From Saprospiraceae bacterium (lineage in GTDB: Bacteria; Bacteroidota; Bacteroidia; Chitinophagales; Saprospiraceae): a stretch of 44,968 nt of DNA. The first letter of the stretch is position 1; every line of letters begins with the position of its first letter. A program made the translations under genes and the position numbers. Positions 7,733-16,962 of the stretch are shown one piece after another. The notes beneath the pieces were generated by a model, which was not told the origin of the DNA, searched no databases, and saw only the letters and a list, made by a program, of their open reading frames with translations. Where the stretch lies: NCBI GenBank assembly GCA_026989035.1, contig JALSKB010000179.1, forward strand, positions 1 to 44,968, read 5' to 3'.

Positions 7733-10660
7733 ATGAATACAAAAAAAGTCACCTTAAGTCTTTTGTTCATTGCTCTGGGCAAATTTCTCTTCGCTCAAAC
7801 AGCGCCCTTCTGGGCCGACGACCCACAAGCCGATGCTTGGGTGGATTCGGTTTATCAAAGCCTGAGTGAAGATGAGCGCCTCGGGCAGCTCTTCATGATA
7901 CGCGCCCACTCCAACCTCGGCCCCGAACACCAACGACAAGTGGAAAAGCTCATCAGAGAAGAACACGTAGGAGGATTGCTCTTCTTTCAAGGCTCGCCCG
8001 AACAACAAGCTCTGCTCACCAACCACTATCAGGAAATCTCCGGCAAAGTCCCCCTCATGATTGCCATGGATGCCGAATGGGGCCTGGGCATGCGGCTAAA
8101 AGAAAACGCCATCAGCTTCCCCAAGCAACTCACCCTCGGCAGCATAGAAGAACGCGAACTCATTTACGAAATGGGCGCCGAAATCGGCCGTCAACTGCGT
8201 CGGCTGGGCGTACATATCAACTTTGCCCCCGTAGCCGATATCAACAACAACCCCGACAATCCCGTCATCAACGTGCGCTCTTTCGGAGAAGACCGCTACG
8301 AAGTCAGTACCCGCAGCTACCTGTATGCCCGCGGACTGCAAGATCAACGGGTGCTGGCTTGCGCCAAACACTTCCCCGGCCATGGAGATACCGATGTGGA
8401 CTCCCACCTCGATTTGCCCCTCATTCCCCACAAGCGTCAACGCTTAGACAGCGTCGAACTCTTTCCCTTTCATCAACTCGCGCAAAGAGACCTGGGTAGC
8501 ATCATGATTGCCCATCTGCATGTTCCCGCTCTGGACGACACACCTCACCTGCCAACAACCCTCTCTTCTCAAGCCGTTAACAATATTTTGCGAAAGCAAT
8601 GGCAATACCAAGGCCTCATCGTTACCGACGGCCTGGGCATGAAAGGCGTAACCAAATACTTCCCCAGTGGAGAACTGGAGGCCATGGCTCTGGCCGCAGG
8701 TAATGACTTGTTGCTGCTGCCTCAAGATGTGCCCGCCGCCAAGGCCGCCATCCGCCGCTATCTGGCCGAAGGCAAACTCAGCCCTAAACGCATAAAAGAA
8801 AGCGTACGCCGCATCCTCCGCCTCAAATACTGGCTGGGACTGGCTCACTACCGGCCCATTCCCCTGGCAAACCTTCGGGCAGACCTCAACAACCCCAAAG
8901 CCCAAGCGCTCAAACGCCAACTCTATCAACACGCACTCACTTGGATAAGTGACGAAAACCACCTGCTCCCTTTTCGAGAAACAGCTCATCTCCAATTTGC
9001 CAGCCTCAGCATTGGAACAGACGTCCGAACGCCCTTTCAAAAGCGCCTCAACAGCTATGTGCCTGCCCAGTATTTTGTACTACCTACCAACATCTCGGAC
9101 GGCCGCGCCAAACGCTACTTGCGCCTGCTGAAAAAATACGACCGAATCATCGTTGGCCTGCATGGACTCAACCCCTATGCTGCTCGCAACTTTGGCCTGA
9201 AACCCTCTACCATTCGCTTTTTGCAAAAACTCCGAGAGCAAAATGAAATCATCTTGGTCGTCTTCGGAACACCTTACGTCCTGGCTCAACTGGAAGACTT
9301 CCCTCATATTCTGCTCGCCCATGAAGATGATCCATCGGCCCAGGATGTGGCAGCACAAGCGCTCTTTGGAGCCTTCAGGGTAGCGGGAAAGCTACCCGTT
9401 AGCGTGGGCCTGAGATTCAAAGCCGGACATGGGCTGGAACGTCCTTCCCTGTGGCGCCTGGCTTATGGGCTCCCCGAAGAAGAAGGCATGAACTCCTTGA
9501 TTCTCCGTGGCATCGACACTTTGGCTCAACACGCCATAGACAGCGGAGCTACACCAGGCTGTGTCGTGCTCGTAGCACGCAATGGAAGAGTCGTTTTTCA
9601 CAAGGCTTATGGCTACCACACTTATCGAAAAAAACACCCCATGAGCCCCGACGACATCTTCGACCTGGCCTCCGTTACCAAAGTGGCTGCTACCACCCTC
9701 TCCATCATGAAGCTGTATGAAGAAGAAAAATTGCGCCTTAGCGACACCCTGGCCTGCTATTTACCGGAAACAGATACTACCGACAAAGCTTGCTTGGTCG
9801 TAGAAGACATCTTGCGCCACCGAGCCGGCCTCAAACCCTGGATTCCCTTCTACGAAGAAACGGTCTCCGAAAAAAAACACCGCCCCCTGCCTACCTATTA
9901 TCGCAGCCGTAAAAGCTCCAACTACGATATCAGCGTTACGGACAAACTCTACCTGCTCGATAGCTATCCGGATTCCATTTGGCAAAAGATTCTCCAATCT
10001 CCTCTGCGCGACAAACCCGGCTACCTGTACAGCGATTTGGGGCTCTACCTCATGGCCGAAACCATTCACCGACTCACAGGTATGCCCTTAAATGAATACG
10101 CCGACAGCGTCTTTTACCGCCCTCTGGGTTTGCAAACTACGGGCTTCAACCCCCTTCAAAGATTCTCCCGATCCCGCATTCCGCCAACTGAAGAAGACGA
10201 TTATTTCCGACACCAACGCATTCAGGGATACGTCCATGACATGGGAGCCGCCATGCTGGACGGAGTAAGCGGCCATGCCGGCCTGTTCTCCAATGCTAAT
10301 GACCTGGCCATCCTCTTTCAAATGTTGCTCAACGGAGGCTATTACGGAGGTAAGCGCTACCTCAAAGCAGAAACCATAGACCGCTTTACCTCCCGTTGTG
10401 AAAACTGCAGTCGCAGAGGCATAGGCTTCGATATGAAACAACTCGACCCCACCCAGGTACTCAACGTATCCGAATATGCCTCGGAACGCGCCTTCGGCCA
10501 CCTGGGATTTACCGGCATCAGCGTCTGGGCCGACCCTGCCGAAGGCCTGATCTTTGTCTTCCTGTCTAATCGCACTTACCCCAAAATGACCAACCACAAA
10601 CTAGCTTCCATGAACTTCCGGCCCCGCATACAATCCATAGCCTATAAAGCCATCCAATAA
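7733..10660 (+). CDS. Glycoside hydrolase family 3 / serine beta-lactamase-like hydrolase fusion
   Basis: 975 residues with a Sec signal peptide ending near LFAQTAP. Residues ~40-370 are a GH3 (NagZ-like) barrel: KHFPGHGDT at 212-220 carries the GH3 acid/base His motif and VTDGLGMKGV carries the nucleophile Asp299. A middle domain (~380-580) follows. Residues ~590-970 are a class C beta-lactamase/esterase-like domain with SxxK (S647-V-T-K650), Y766-S-D in place of the usual YxN, and a late HLG motif (FGHLGFTG). By family knowledge the N-domain removes beta-N-acetylhexosamine from muropeptides; the second domain is probably a D-amino-acid peptidase or esterase. It is therefore likely a periplasmic peptidoglycan-processing enzyme, consistent with the penicillin-binding protein gene downstream. 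A 105-bp element starts 7 nt after its stop. Confidence 0.9.
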   Translation: MNTKKVTLSLLFIALGKFLFAQTAPFWADDPQADAWVDSVYQSLSEDERLGQLFMIRAHSNLGPEHQRQVEKLIREEHVGGLLFFQGSPEQQALLTNHYQEISGKVPLMIAMDAEWGLGMRLKENAISFPKQLTLGSIEERELIYEMGAEIGRQLRRLGVHINFAPVADINNNPDNPVINVRSFGEDRYEVSTRSYLYARGLQDQRVLACAKHFPGHGDTDVDSHLDLPLIPHKRQRLDSVELFPFHQLAQRDLGSIMIAHLHVPALDDTPHLPTTLSSQAVNNILRKQWQYQGLIVTDGLGMKGVTKYFPSGELEAMALAAGNDLLLLPQDVPAAKAAIRRYLAEGKLSPKRIKESVRRILRLKYWLGLAHYRPIPLANLRADLNNPKAQALKRQLYQHALTWISDENHLLPFRETAHLQFASLSIGTDVRTPFQKRLNSYVPAQYFVLPTNISDGRAKRYLRLLKKYDRIIVGLHGLNPYAARNFGLKPSTIRFLQKLREQNEIILVVFGTPYVLAQLEDFPHILLAHEDDPSAQDVAAQALFGAFRVAGKLPVSVGLRFKAGHGLERPSLWRLAYGLPEEEGMNSLILRGIDTLAQHAIDSGATPGCVVLVARNGRVVFHKAYGYHTYRKKHPMSPDDIFDLASVTKVAATTLSIMKLYEEEKLRLSDTLACYLPETDTTDKACLVVEDILRHRAGLKPWIPFYEETVSEKKHRPLPTYYRSRKSSNYDISVTDKLYLLDSYPDSIWQKILQSPLRDKPGYLYSDLGLYLMAETIHRLTGMPLNEYADSVFYRPLGLQTTGFNPLQRFSRSRIPPTEEDDYFRHQRIQGYVHDMGAAMLDGVSGHAGLFSNANDLAILFQMLLNGGYYGGKRYLKAETIDRFTSRCENCSRRGIGFDMKQLDPTQVLNVSEYASERAFGHLGFTGISVWADPAEGLIFVFLSNRTYPKMTNHKLASMNFRPRIQSIAYKAIQ

Positions 10661-10667
10661 ACAAAGC

Positions 10668-10770
10668 TATACCCCAACCGAAACAGTTTGGGATACTTAC
10701 GACTCGCAAACAAGCGAAAGATAGGGCGTTTGGGATCTTAACGCCTACCAAACCACTTCGCCATGGGTAT
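10668..10770 (+). repeat. 105-bp two-hairpin element, copy D
   Basis: Near-complete copy beginning TATACCCCAACCG and ending CATGGGTAT, with the internal AGCGAAAGATAGGGCGTTTGG. It sits directly 3' of the GH3/serine-hydrolase gene and could act as its transcript end. Confidence 0.8.
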
Positions 10771-10903
10771 TTACCTTTCTTCTCATGCACAGCTGCGCCG
10801 GCACCCCCATTCAAACAGCGTTTGGATAGGAAAAACTTTAGCCGTATCTTAGCGTTGTTTTTCTGTTATTCGACCTTGCAATAATATTCGGTACCAGACA
10901 CAC

Positions 10904-13456
10904 ATGATCGATCAAAAAGAAATCCGGCAAATCCAACAAAAAAGACTGCCGCAATACCGCAAATGGATCAAATATGCCTGGTATGCCTTTGGCTTAGGCT
11001 GGCTGGCTCTCATCTTGCTTTTCGTTGGTCTAACTTTCTCGGACTTGCCCAACACCCGGGAATTGGAAGACCCCCGTAGTGAACTGGCCTCGGAAGTACT
11101 GGCCGCCGATGGCAGCGTGCTGGGTCGCTACTTCATCGAAAACCGCGTGCGCGTCAAATATCAAGATCTCTCCCCAAACCTCATCAACGCCCTCATCGCT
11201 ACCGAAGACGTCCGCTATCACAAACACTCCGGCATAGACTTCAAAGCCCTGGGGCGGGTATTTTTCAAAACCGTCATCCTCAACCAACATAGCGCCGGAG
11301 GAGGAAGCACCATCTCTCAACAATTGGCCAAACTTTTCTTCACCAAAAAACACTCCCGAAACGTCATCCAACGGGCTATCCCAAAGCTCAAAGAGTGGAT
11401 CATCGCCGTGCGTCTCGAACGCAAATACACCAAAGAGGAAATCATTGCCATGTATCTCAATAAATTCGACTTCCTCTACGAAAGCGACGGCATCAAAGCA
11501 GCATCCGAAAATTACTTCGGGAAACAACCCGACTCCCTCAAGATCGAAGAAGCCGCTACGCTAATAGGCATGCTCAAAAACCCCTCCCTTTTCAACCCCA
11601 TCTCCCATCCCGATAACGCCCGACAACGCCGCAATGTCGTCCTCTACCAAATGTATCGATACAACTACCTGACCAAAGAAGAAAAAGACTCCCTCCAAAA
11701 CCTGCCTCTCCAAGTCAGAAAAAAGGCCTACAACATGCACAATGCAGGCCTGGCTCCTTATTTCCGAGCAGAACTCGGCAAACAAATTCGCAAAATCCTC
11801 CAACAAGAAGAATACCTCAAACCCGATGGCACCGCCTACGACATCTATCGCGATGGCTTGAAAATATACACCACCATAGACCCCGCTATCCAGCGCCACA
11901 TGGAAAAAGCAGCCTGGAAACACATGAAAAGCCTGCAGGAAGAATTTGATAAACATTGGAAAAACAAAGACCCCTGGACTTACAAAGAAGAAGAAACTAC
12001 CAAAGCTGAAATGCAGGCCCGCCAAAACAAGCTCCAGCGCATGGTTTGGGAAAGCGAGCGCTACAGAAAACTCAGCCAAAGTGCCCTTAAACAGTACAAA
12101 CAACCCCTGATCCAACAAGTCGAAAACCTGCGCCTGCGCGACATCGATATCCAACGGCTCATCGCCATCCAAAAAGACGACAAAGAACTCCAACGACTCA
12201 AAGACAACGGTATCATCTCCAAAAACATGGCCGGTGCTTACGCCCAAACGCTCAAACACCCGCAATGGCCCGCCCTCAAGCAAGCTTGGGAAGAACTGCA
12301 AAAAACAGCCGAAGACATCTTCAACAAGCCGGTGAAAATGACCGTCTTCACCTATGAAAACGCAGAACACAAAAAAGATACCGTGATGAGTCCGCTGGAC
12401 TCCCTCAAATACCACCACAACTTCTTGCAAATAGGCTCCCTGGCTGTGGACCCCTCCAACGGACACGTAAAAGGCTGGGTCGGAGGCATCGACTTCACCT
12501 ATTTCAAATACGACCACATCTTCTCCCGCAGGCAGGTAGGATCAACCTTTAAACCTTTTGTCTATGCTACAGCCATAGGTGAAATGGGATTTTCACCCTG
12601 CTTCCGAGTTTATGACCAACCCCAAACCATCCTTCCCGGGGAAGGCCACTTCTACCTCACCAAAGAATGGACGCCCCAAAATGCCTCGGGTGAATACAGC
12701 GGCGAGCTCCTCACACTTAAAGATGCGCTGAAAAAATCCAAAAACACCGTTTCTGTCTTCCTCATGAAAGAACTTGGCAGCGTGGACCCCGTGCTCGAAG
12801 TCATCCACAACATGGGCATAGATATAAACGCCAAATACCCCAATGGCCGCTACGTCGTACCCCGCACCCCCTCCATCTGCCTGGGAGCCACCGACCTGTC
12901 CGTCTATGAAATGAGTGGGGCCTACACCACCTTCGCCAACAACGGCATTTACAACAAACCCATCTACCTGCTCCGCATAGAAGACCGCAGTGGCCGCATC
13001 ATCTACAAGCAAGAACCCTACGAACGCCCGGCTCTAAACGAAGCAACCAACTACGTCATGGTCGAAATGCTCAAATACGCAGCCAACTTCTACGACCTCA
13101 AAAGCGAAGCCGGTGGAAAAACGGGTACCACCAACGACTACGTCGATGGCTGGTTCATGGGTATAACCCCCTCCCTGGTCGTAGGCACCTGGGTCGGCGG
13201 AGAAGACCGCTGGATTCGCTTCCGCAGCATCTACTACGGCCAAGGTGCTCGCATGGCTAAACCCTTTTTCCGCGAACTCATCAAGGATTTGGAAACCGAC
13301 GAAAACTCCGGCTACAACTACAAAGCCCAATTCTATAAACCGGACAACATCAACATAGAGCTCGATTGCAGCAAATATCAACAAAACACAGAAGGTGCCG
13401 AAACCCTCCAAGACCCCAATGAAGAAGACATCTTCGGCGACGAAGAAGAAATGTAA
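10904..13456 (+). CDS. mrcA: Class A penicillin-binding protein (PBP1A-type glycosyltransferase/transpeptidase)
   Basis: 850 residues. One N-terminal membrane helix (~25-47) is followed by a GT51 glycosyltransferase domain (ATEDVRYHKHSG with the catalytic Glu, then GGGSTISQQLAKLFF). The transpeptidase has the complete set: S547-T-F-K550 (SxxK), SKN near 612 and KTGTT near 738. Between them lies a long, charged, helix-rich insert (~330-480), which I associate with Bacteroidota PBP1A. It polymerises lipid II and cross-links peptidoglycan at the cytoplasmic membrane. The acidic C-terminus (NEEDIFGDEEEM) ends inside a 21-bp duplication. The symbol is given by function; ponA is an equally usual name. 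Confidence 0.95.
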   Translation: MIDQKEIRQIQQKRLPQYRKWIKYAWYAFGLGWLALILLFVGLTFSDLPNTRELEDPRSELASEVLAADGSVLGRYFIENRVRVKYQDLSPNLINALIATEDVRYHKHSGIDFKALGRVFFKTVILNQHSAGGGSTISQQLAKLFFTKKHSRNVIQRAIPKLKEWIIAVRLERKYTKEEIIAMYLNKFDFLYESDGIKAASENYFGKQPDSLKIEEAATLIGMLKNPSLFNPISHPDNARQRRNVVLYQMYRYNYLTKEEKDSLQNLPLQVRKKAYNMHNAGLAPYFRAELGKQIRKILQQEEYLKPDGTAYDIYRDGLKIYTTIDPAIQRHMEKAAWKHMKSLQEEFDKHWKNKDPWTYKEEETTKAEMQARQNKLQRMVWESERYRKLSQSALKQYKQPLIQQVENLRLRDIDIQRLIAIQKDDKELQRLKDNGIISKNMAGAYAQTLKHPQWPALKQAWEELQKTAEDIFNKPVKMTVFTYENAEHKKDTVMSPLDSLKYHHNFLQIGSLAVDPSNGHVKGWVGGIDFTYFKYDHIFSRRQVGSTFKPFVYATAIGEMGFSPCFRVYDQPQTILPGEGHFYLTKEWTPQNASGEYSGELLTLKDALKKSKNTVSVFLMKELGSVDPVLEVIHNMGIDINAKYPNGRYVVPRTPSICLGATDLSVYEMSGAYTTFANNGIYNKPIYLLRIEDRSGRIIYKQEPYERPALNEATNYVMVEMLKYAANFYDLKSEAGGKTGTTNDYVDGWFMGITPSLVVGTWVGGEDRWIRFRSIYYGQGARMAKPFFRELIKDLETDENSGYNYKAQFYKPDNINIELDCSKYQQNTEGAETLQDPNEEDIFGDEEEM

Positions 13457-13477
13457 GGCGACGAAGAAGAAATGTAA
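13436..13477 (+). repeat. 21-bp tandem duplication across the PBP stop codon
   Basis: Two exact adjacent 21-bp units (13436-13456 and 13457-13477), each starting GGCGACGAAGAAG and ending ATGTAA. The first carries the last codons and stop of the penicillin-binding protein gene, and the second repeats them in the same frame after the stop. It looks like a recent replication-slippage event without effect on the protein. Confidence 0.9.
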
Positions 13478-13492
13478 AAAGCTGTACCAACC

Positions 13493-14542
13493 TCAATGCA
13501 CACAACGAGCCAAACCCTCTTTAGCAGCTTGATATTCCGGATCCAAACGAAGGGCCTGTTCGTAATCGGCTTTGGCTTTCGCCAAATTTCCTTGCAACTC
13601 CCAGGCTACCCCCCTGTAGTAATAAGCTTTGACAAAAGCCGGATCGGTTTTTATGGCTAAGTCAAACTGCTCCGATGCCTGAGCCGTGGAATCCATGTCT
13701 AGGTATAACAAACCCGAATTGTAGTAAGCATCACTGTACTGAGGATCCAAATCAATGATTTGGCGATAGACCTTCAAGGCCTCGTCCAACCTGTTTAAAT
13801 TATTTGAAAGATGATAGGCCTTTTCATGAAGGGCCAAAATATTCTCGGGATCGGCCCGCAAAGCATTGTCGTAATAACGCAAGGCTTCCTCAGGGTCGGC
13901 CTCTTTCCACAAAGCGGCCAACTGCAACCAGCCGTCAACCAATTTCGAATCCAAATTGACCGCCTTGAAATAAGCCTTCTTGGCTTTTTCTCTCTCCCCC
14001 TGATCTAAATAAATAGTCCCCAACATAAAATAAGCCTCTGCATTTTGAGGGTCTATCTTTAAAACCTTACCCACCGTCTTCAAAGCCTCCTCGTGCTGCT
14101 TCAAAATCAACTGAAACTCCGAAAGCTTCAGCAAAGTGGGTATGCGCTCGGGATAAAGTGAAGCAGCATACAGCATGGTATTTAGGGCCTTTTGAGACTG
14201 GTAATAATCCATATAAATATCGGCTAAAAGATGCAGGTAATCGACATTGACAGAATCCAAAGCCAAGGCCCTGTTCAAATCTTCTATAGCCGGATCATAG
14301 GCCTCCTGCTCATAATAATAACGAGCCCTGGCTGCATAAGCCTCGGCATTCCCCGACTCCTCTGCTATGAGCTGATTCAACTTCTCCAAAGCGGGATCAG
14401 AACTTTGTGTCTCAACTCTTTGCTTTTTCTCCTCTCCGGAAGCAGACTCCTCCTCACAAGACAGCATGAACAGCAGCATCAAAAAAACGACAAAGGGCAA
14501 AGACAAAAAGCGACCCAATACCATCAACCTAAAACACTTCAT
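13493..14542 (-). CDS. TPR-repeat lipoprotein
   Basis: 349 residues. The signal sequence ends in LLFMLSC, giving lipidated Cys29, followed by a Ser/Glu-rich linker (~30-50) that suits an envelope-anchored protein. From ~55 to the end there are about eight consecutive TPRs (for example AIEDLNRALALDS, KAKKAYFKAVNLDS, KAKADYEQALRLDPEYQ). No enzymatic domain. The likely role is scaffolding of an envelope complex; partner unknown. Its stop converges on the penicillin-binding protein gene, 15 nt beyond the tandem duplication. Confidence 0.85.
   Translation of the reverse strand: MKCFRLMVLGRFLSLPFVVFLMLLFMLSCEEESASGEEKKQRVETQSSDPALEKLNQLIAEESGNAEAYAARARYYYEQEAYDPAIEDLNRALALDSVNVDYLHLLADIYMDYYQSQKALNTMLYAASLYPERIPTLLKLSEFQLILKQHEEALKTVGKVLKIDPQNAEAYFMLGTIYLDQGEREKAKKAYFKAVNLDSKLVDGWLQLAALWKEADPEEALRYYDNALRADPENILALHEKAYHLSNNLNRLDEALKVYRQIIDLDPQYSDAYYNSGLLYLDMDSTAQASEQFDLAIKTDPAFVKAYYYRGVAWELQGNLAKAKADYEQALRLDPEYQAAKEGLARCVH
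13571..13586 (-). repeat. Iterated 13-mer, copy 4 (full 16-nt hairpin)
   Basis: TTTGGCTTTCGCCAAA on the plus strand. In the TPR lipoprotein gene it reads TTTGGCGAAAGCCAAA and encodes NLAKAKA. Confidence 0.8.
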
Positions 14543-14685
14543 GAACTTTGTTTTTGATTCAAAACAACAAATCCCTCCTCTCCGAAAACGCCGGGCGAAA
14601 ATACACGCATTTAATCAAAAAAGCCTTATTTTGCCTTAGGTTTGCGTCTGCTGAGGTACAAACCTATCCAAAAAACTATGTCATC

Positions 14686-15150
14686 ATGAAGAAAGTTCTA
14701 CACATCAACCCATTGCCTCCCCAAATCAAAAACTCCTTCCTTTTTGCACTCTTCCCCATACTACTGCTTTCTTTCTCCTGCAGTTCTCCTTGCGGAAACA
14801 GCAAAGAAGCCTTCCTCGGTAAACTCGACCGGCTCATTGAAGAAGCCAAACAACTAAGCTATCCTCCCGATGATGAACGCTGGGAAAAATACGACAAAAA
14901 AATGGAGGTGCTTTTCAACAACTGCTATGAAAAGTGGAAAGCAGAGCTGAATGTCAAAGAAAAAGCCCATGTCATAAGTCAAATGCTCTCCTATGCCTAT
15001 CAGCGAGCCAAAAATCACAAAATCAAAGAACAATTGAAGGATGTGCTCAGAGAAGGAAAAGAAGAGTTCAAAGCCCTCAAAGAAGAGCTCAGACCCCTCA
15101 TGGATGATCTGAAAAGCGAAGTTGACGAAATTTTGAAAGAGCTGGAGTGA
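14686..15150 (+). CDS. Small helical lipoprotein of unknown function
   Basis: 154 residues from the ATG at 14686 (MKKVLHINPL). The longer frame upstream (from 14548) covers the divergent promoter region and puts the signal peptide in the middle, so it was rejected. The signal ends LLLSFSC with lipidated Cys32. The mature part is highly charged and helical (EELRPLMDDLKSEVDEILKE at the C-terminus) with two more cysteines (C36 and one near residue 90). It resembles small periplasmic Bacteroidota lipoproteins; a DUF6565-like assignment is possible but unverified. It lies 48 nt before the wecA-like gene. Confidence 0.7.
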   Translation: MKKVLHINPLPPQIKNSFLFALFPILLLSFSCSSPCGNSKEAFLGKLDRLIEEAKQLSYPPDDERWEKYDKKMEVLFNNCYEKWKAELNVKEKAHVISQMLSYAYQRAKNHKIKEQLKDVLREGKEEFKALKEELRPLMDDLKSEVDEILKELE

Positions 15151-15198
15151 TAACTTTTTATTCTCTTTTTTCGTTAAAGAAAAAATAACCCCAAAAAA

Positions 15199-16260
15199 AT
15201 GGCCCCATGGGCACCCATCGTGCTGAGCTTTAGTACGGCCTTTGCCGTAAGCTACCTCTTAGTACCCCACATCATCAAAGTGGCTTGGTACAAGAACTTG
15301 TTCGGCGAAACCGATGAACGCCACGTCCACGTAGAAAAAACACCTCCCTTAGGTGGCATTGCCATCTTTTCAGGTGTGGTTTTTGCCCTGCTTATCTGGG
15401 TGCCCAACAACCAATTCTTCCGCTTCCAAGCTGTCCTTTCCTCTTTCCTCATCATTTTTTTAGTCGGAGTACGCGACGACATCAAGCCCATTTTGCCCTG
15501 GAAAAAATTCTTGGGGCAATTGCTGGCAGCATCCATCGTAGTCTTCAAAGGCAATGTCTATCTAAAAGGATTACACGGTCTGGCCGGCTTAGAGGAAATT
15601 CCTCTGCTTTGGGGTTATACTCTGGGTATTTTAGTCGTCTTGCTACTCATCAATGCCTTCAATCTCATTGATGGCATCAACGGTTTGGCAGGAAGCGTAG
15701 CTACGCTTTTTTCCCTGCTTATCGGTAGCTGGCTTTACCTATCGGGAGCCAAAGCAGAATATTTTCTGGCTTTCTCTCTGGCCGGTGCGACCATAGGCTT
15801 TCTCCTATACAACTTTCGATCAAAAATTTTTATGGGCGACACAGGGTCTATGTTAATCGGCCTGATCTCTGCCGTGCTGCTTATCCGTTTCCTGGAGTGG
15901 AACGAAATGCTATCGCACAAAAACCCTTTACAAATCAGCTCCGCACCAGCCGTTGTCACCGGCTTGCTTATCTTACCCCTTTTTGATACCCTGAGAGTCT
16001 TTGTCTTGCGCCTTTTAAGAGGGAAATCGCCCTTTCAAGCCGACAGGACGCACTTGCATCACCTCCTACTCGACTTGGGCTTTTCCCATTTACAGGCCAC
16101 CGGCATGCTGTTGGCAGCCAACACACTCATCATCATCTTCTGCTACTATTTCCATGCCTCTTCTTCCTTAATGCTCATTTTGTTGATCTTGGCAATAGCC
16201 CTATTTTTGTCGGGTATTTTGGTGTATGTACACCGAAGGCACAAAAGATTGTACTCCTGA
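15199..16260 (+). CDS. wecA: WecA/TagO-type undecaprenyl-phosphate GlcNAc-1-phosphate transferase
   Basis: 353 residues with about ten membrane helices. The family signatures are all present: PPLGGIAIF (49-57), the catalytic DD pair (VGVRDDIKP, D93-D94), NAFNLIDGINGLAG (152-165), FMGDTGSM (211-218) and the cytoplasmic HLHH motif (285-288) typical of WecA/TagO rather than MraY. It transfers a sugar-1-phosphate from a UDP-sugar to undecaprenyl phosphate, the first step for surface glycans. UDP-glucose dehydrogenase (19924) is nearby and may feed the same pathway, though they are not one operon. Confidence 0.9.
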   Translation: MAPWAPIVLSFSTAFAVSYLLVPHIIKVAWYKNLFGETDERHVHVEKTPPLGGIAIFSGVVFALLIWVPNNQFFRFQAVLSSFLIIFLVGVRDDIKPILPWKKFLGQLLAASIVVFKGNVYLKGLHGLAGLEEIPLLWGYTLGILVVLLLINAFNLIDGINGLAGSVATLFSLLIGSWLYLSGAKAEYFLAFSLAGATIGFLLYNFRSKIFMGDTGSMLIGLISAVLLIRFLEWNEMLSHKNPLQISSAPAVVTGLLILPLFDTLRVFVLRLLRGKSPFQADRTHLHHLLLDLGFSHLQATGMLLAANTLIIIFCYYFHASSSLMLILLILAIALFLSGILVYVHRRHKRLYS

Positions 16261-16262
16261 CA

Positions 16263-16346
16263 AAGGAATTGGCCTTGCCTCAGACAGATCCAATTCCTTG
16301 CAGCAAAGGTAACCTCTTTAACTACCCCAAGCCGATTGGGTTGGGG
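16263..16346. other. Two hairpins between wecA and fluC
   Basis: AAGGAATTGG (16263-16272) pairs with CCAATTCCTT (16290-16299). Then CCCCAAGCC (16325-16333) pairs with GGGTTGGGG (16338-16346) with one mismatch. Neither has a T-run, so they are not standard terminators. The second lies 16 nt before the fluC start and could affect its translation. Confidence 0.5.
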
Positions 16347-16362
16347 AAAAGAATCGGATAGT

Positions 16363-16731
16363 GTGATTTCTTTTTTATGGGTATTCCTTGGGGGCGGGAT
16401 GGGCAGCGCGACCCGCTATGGTTTGGCTTATTGGCTAAACAAACACGCTCTAATTTTCCCCTTAGCCACCTTTTTAGCCAACTTATTGAGCTGTGTGTTG
16501 TTGGGTTTTTTAGCAGGACTTAGCTTGCGAGGGGGCATATCCAAAGAAGGGCGATGGCTGTGGATGTCCGGATTTTGCGGAGGTTTTAGCACTTTCTCCA
16601 CCTTCTCTGCGGAAAGTTATCACCTGCTACAAATAGGCCACTATACCCAGGCTGTGCTCAACATAGGGCTTAGCCTGATAGCCGGTTTGGCAGGTATTTA
16701 CCTCGGCCTTCGTTTGGCGGAAGCTCTATAA
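16363..16731 (+). CDS. crcB: Fluoride ion channel FluC/CrcB
   Basis: 122 residues from the GTG at 16363, giving MISFLWVFLGGGMGSATRYG, which places the GGxxGxxxRY motif where other FluC proteins have it. The TTG at 16336 would add nine residues from inside a hairpin. Four membrane helices are visible, with the pore motif GFCGGFSTFSTFS near ~75-87 (the family GxxGGxTTFSTF signature). Dual-topology dimers export fluoride through the cytoplasmic membrane. I looked for, and did not recognise, a fluoride riboswitch upstream. It precedes feoA by 12 nt, so it is probably co-transcribed with feoAB. Confidence 0.88.
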   Translation: MISFLWVFLGGGMGSATRYGLAYWLNKHALIFPLATFLANLLSCVLLGFLAGLSLRGGISKEGRWLWMSGFCGGFSTFSTFSAESYHLLQIGHYTQAVLNIGLSLIAGLAGIYLGLRLAEAL

Positions 16732-16743
16732 AACAAAACACCT

Positions 16744-16962
16744 ATGCGTGCCTTGACGGAAATACGCGAGCACGAAACAGCCAGCATCGGTTATTTTACC
16801 GACCCCGCGGTAGGCGCTAAACTGCTTTCCATGGGCATCCTGCCAGGCTATCCCATTGTCATTTTACGCAAAACCCTGCAAGGCGACACCTTTTACATCA
16901 AAGTCGGTGACAACCGCTTTGCCATTCGTAAAAAAGAGGCTGCATGTATCGTGCTCAAATAA
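16744..16962 (+). CDS. feoA: Ferrous iron transport protein FeoA
   Basis: 72 residues, a single SH3-like FeoA domain: AVGAKLLSMGILPGYPIVIL is the characteristic core, followed by IKVGDNRFAIRKKEA. A small cytoplasmic partner of FeoB. Its last 19 nt overlap the start of feoB, indicating translational coupling. Confidence 0.92.
   Translation: MRALTEIREHETASIGYFTDPAVGAKLLSMGILPGYPIVILRKTLQGDTFYIKVGDNRFAIRKKEAACIVLK

Noticed and set aside
11561-12517. 318-codon minus-strand ORF inside the penicillin-binding protein gene
   Set aside because: It mirrors the transpeptidase coding frame and has the Val/Phe-rich look of a shadow frame.
14548-14685. Longer start for the small lipoprotein
   Set aside because: It would place the signal peptide and lipobox inside the protein and covers the upstream regulatory region.
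16261-16362. Fluoride riboswitch before fluC
   Set aside because: The two hairpins present do not show the pseudoknot pattern I know for the crcB motif.
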